DNA of 64,000 nucleotides, taken from Paludibacterium purpuratum (GTDB taxonomy: Bacteria > Pseudomonadota > Gammaproteobacteria > Burkholderiales > Chromobacteriaceae). The position numbers were made by a program, and so were the translations under genes. The stretch spans positions 1-64,000 of the forward strand of contig NZ_SNZP01000004.1 in assembly GCF_004363805.1 (NCBI RefSeq), given 5' to 3'. The notes under the pieces are model-generated. The model was not told where the DNA came from, ran no database searches, and was given only the letters and a program-made list of their open reading frames with translations. Shown here in pieces: positions 62,632 to 64,000 of this stretch; the stretch's first letter is position 1; each line of letters starts with the position of its first letter.

Positions 62632-63639
62632 CTATAGACTGACGGTCAGGTAGAGCAGGTAGGCGGCCCCGTTGAGCGCCAAGTGGCCGACGCGCAGCCC
62701 GCGTTGCGCCGCCAGGCGCAACCAAGTGCTGGCGGCTAGCGTAAATAACAGGGGGATGAAGACGTCCGTGCGCGGCGTCCACGGCGTGAGCGCGATCCCC
62801 ATGGCGGGCAATAGGGTGCCTTGGAACACCATGGCACCGGTGATGTTGCCCAAGGCCAACGTATCCTTGCCCTTGCGGATCCAGAGGATGGAGTTGATCT
62901 TTTCCGGCAACTCGGTCGCGATAGGAATCACCATCAACGACAGCAGCAACGGGCTGATACCCAGCAGATGCGATGCCGCTTCGACGCCCGCGATGAAGCC
63001 CTCGGCGCCCCCCACCAGCAAAGCCAAACCCAAGGCCAGTTGCAGCGCGATGGTGGCGGCATTCACCGGCAAGCCGATCCGGCTGAGAAACAGCGGCGTC
63101 TCCGCTTCGGTTCCGTGGCCTTGCTCGACCAGCGCGCTGGAGGCGCGCAGGGTGATCAGCACATACAGCAGATACAGCATGATCAGCACCAGGCAGATCA
63201 CCGAGCGCGACCAGGCCCAGGCGCCCTGTTGCGGCAGGAACATCGCCAGCGCCGATAGCGTATAGGCACCGAGGAAGAAGTGCAGATCGCGCATCAGGCC
63301 GCTGCGTTCGGCCGCGATGGCGCCGGCCGGCCCGCGCGCGCGCCAGACCGACAGTCCCATCAGCGAGATCGACAGGGTAGACAGCATCAACGGTGCGCCC
63401 AGAATGGCGCCGACACCGATCTCCTGGTTGACCTCGCGGCCGCCGCCGCCCCCCAGGATCGCCAACAGCGGCACCATCGTCTCCGGCATGGCGGTGCCGA
63501 CCGCGGCGAATAACGAACCGGTCACTCCTTCGGAAATACCCAGGCGGTGGCCTAGGTGCTCCAAGGCGTTGGTAAAGACCTCGGCTGCGATCAAGATGAC
63601 CAGCAGCATCAGCAACAGCGTAGAAAAAGTGATCAACAT
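62632..63639 (-). CDS. Sodium/calcium exchanger family membrane protein (CaCA)
   Basis: 335 aa, about ten transmembrane helices in two inverted Na_Ca_ex repeats. The alpha-repeat motifs appear as GSLFAAVGTAMPETMVPLLAIL and LLSLMVIPIATELPEKINSILWIRKGKDTLALGNITGAM, matching the GTSxPE and ATSxPE consensus with Ala for Ser. It would exchange Ca2+ or another cation against H+ or Na+. The ATG at 63639 is chosen; a TTG at 63651 is in frame and neither has a clear ribosome-binding site. Confidence 0.88.
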   Translation of the reverse strand: MLITFSTLLLMLLVILIAAEVFTNALEHLGHRLGISEGVTGSLFAAVGTAMPETMVPLLAILGGGGGREVNQEIGVGAILGAPLMLSTLSISLMGLSVWRARGPAGAIAAERSGLMRDLHFFLGAYTLSALAMFLPQQGAWAWSRSVICLVLIMLYLLYVLITLRASSALVEQGHGTEAETPLFLSRIGLPVNAATIALQLALGLALLVGGAEGFIAGVEAASHLLGISPLLLSLMVIPIATELPEKINSILWIRKGKDTLALGNITGAMVFQGTLLPAMGIALTPWTPRTDVFIPLLFTLAASTWLRLAAQRGLRVGHLALNGAAYLLYLTVSL

Positions 63640-63701
63640 TTGGCTATGCAAAACAAAACCGGCGACATAGGGGCCGCCGGCGTGGTCTGGAAAGTGGGGG
63701 A

Positions 63702-64000
63702 TTATAGCTCGGGCATGCGCTTGGCCGCCATGTGCTGCCCGGCCACGCGTTTCTCGGCTTCGGTCATGATCTTGTCGGCGGTCGGAATCAACCAGGCCTC
63801 TTCAATCGCGGCATGCATGCGGTACTGGCGGACGAACTCCTCGATTTCGATCCGGCTGATGACCGAGATGTCGCCATTTTTCAGCGCCAGCAGATCGTCG
63901 CGAATGGCATTCCAACAGGAGTGCAAGTAACCGTGTTCGGCGCTCAGTTGCTCGAGTTTCGGCGCGGCCGACGGCACGCGGGCTTCGAGGATCGGAAACA
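63702..64000 (-). CDS. Hemerythrin-like (HHE) domain protein, N-terminus beyond the window
   Basis: The reading frame is open to the window edge (…FPILEARVPSAAPKLEQLSAEHGYLHSCW), so the internal GTG at 63977 is probably not the true start and the gene is cut. The visible 99 residues contain LSAEHGYLHSCWNAI and EIEEFVRQYRMHAAIEEAWLIPTADKIMTEAE, consistent with an HHE cation-binding four-helix bundle (HxxxE ligands; EEAWLIP). Such proteins bind non-haem iron and sense O2 or NO, or act in iron-sulfur repair. Last gene on the minus strand, 62 bases upstream of the exchanger. Confidence 0.8.
   Translation of the reverse strand, partial: FPILEARVPSAAPKLEQLSAEHGYLHSCWNAIRDDLLALKNGDISVISRIEIEEFVRQYRMHAAIEEAWLIPTADKIMTEAEKRVAGQHMAAKRMPEL

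Noticed and set aside
63702-63977. Complete 91-aa gene starting at GTG 63977
   Set aside because: The frame continues open to the window edge with sequence typical of the hemerythrin fold, so the gene is treated as truncated.

Overview
The window is about 64 kb of GC-rich, almost fully coding chromosomal core DNA. It most resembles a betaproteobacterium, probably of the Neisseriales/Chromobacteriaceae type. This is inferred from gene content and order: 6S RNA between zapA and the 5-formyl-THF cyclo-ligase gene, leuS-lptE-holA, dusB-fis-purH, an aceE-aceF-lpdA operon whose E3 carries its own lipoyl domain, and a NagR-NagA-NagB(SIS)-PTS chitobiose/GlcNAc cluster. No phage, insertion sequence, CRISPR array or tRNA gene was seen.

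Layout: 1-320 is the 3' end of an rRNA operon (23S tail, 5S, terminator). 0.4-4.4 kb is an overlapping + strand string: ferritin-like diiron protein, heptose-phosphate adenylyltransferase, birA, coaX and a SPOR protein. 4.4-8.3 kb holds a CobC-like phosphatase facing away from a cobalamin riboswitch that precedes btuB and btuF. 8.3-15.1 kb carries a zapB-like gene, zapA, 6S RNA, 5-FCL, prolyl iminopeptidase, leuS, lptE and holA. An AT-rich patch with a 92-aa orphan follows. 15.6-18.4 kb is a minus-strand string (carbonic anhydrase, nadD, rsfS, rlmH, lytic transglycosylase). 18.8-20.6 kb has an ArsR regulator and a BepA-like M48 protease. 20.9-26.7 kb is the pyruvate dehydrogenase operon. 26.8-32.4 kb is tamA-tamB. 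32.4-36.0 kb has a small orphan and a Cache-PAS-GGDEF-EAL protein. 36.1-41.0 kb is RNase P RNA, dusB-fis, purH and purD. 41.0-42.6 kb is a tandem pair of periplasmic solute-binding proteins separated by a perfect 20-bp hairpin. 42.8-44.4 kb is a TolQ homologue without TolR and an EamA exporter. 44.7-51.8 kb is the GlcNAc regulon. 51.8-57 kb is an Lrp regulator, a candidate small RNA, and a three-gene minus operon (membrane permease, FAD/NAD(P) oxidoreductase, MFS) divergent from a LysR gene overlapping a nitronate-monooxygenase-like gene. 59.2-64 kb is phoB, phoR, tal, a Ca2+/cation antiporter and a hemerythrin-like gene cut by the window edge.

Most of the window is ordinary core genome. The parts that deserve a second look are the 52.5-59.1 kb LysR/MFS/FAD-oxidoreductase/permease/NMO locus of unknown substrate, an orphan + strand terminator that suggests a small RNA, the twin solute-binding genes with their long hairpin, the likely dead EAL domain of the GGDEF-EAL protein, the regularly phased TGGTATT operator array before nagR, and the AAAACGAA repeat cluster before aceE.
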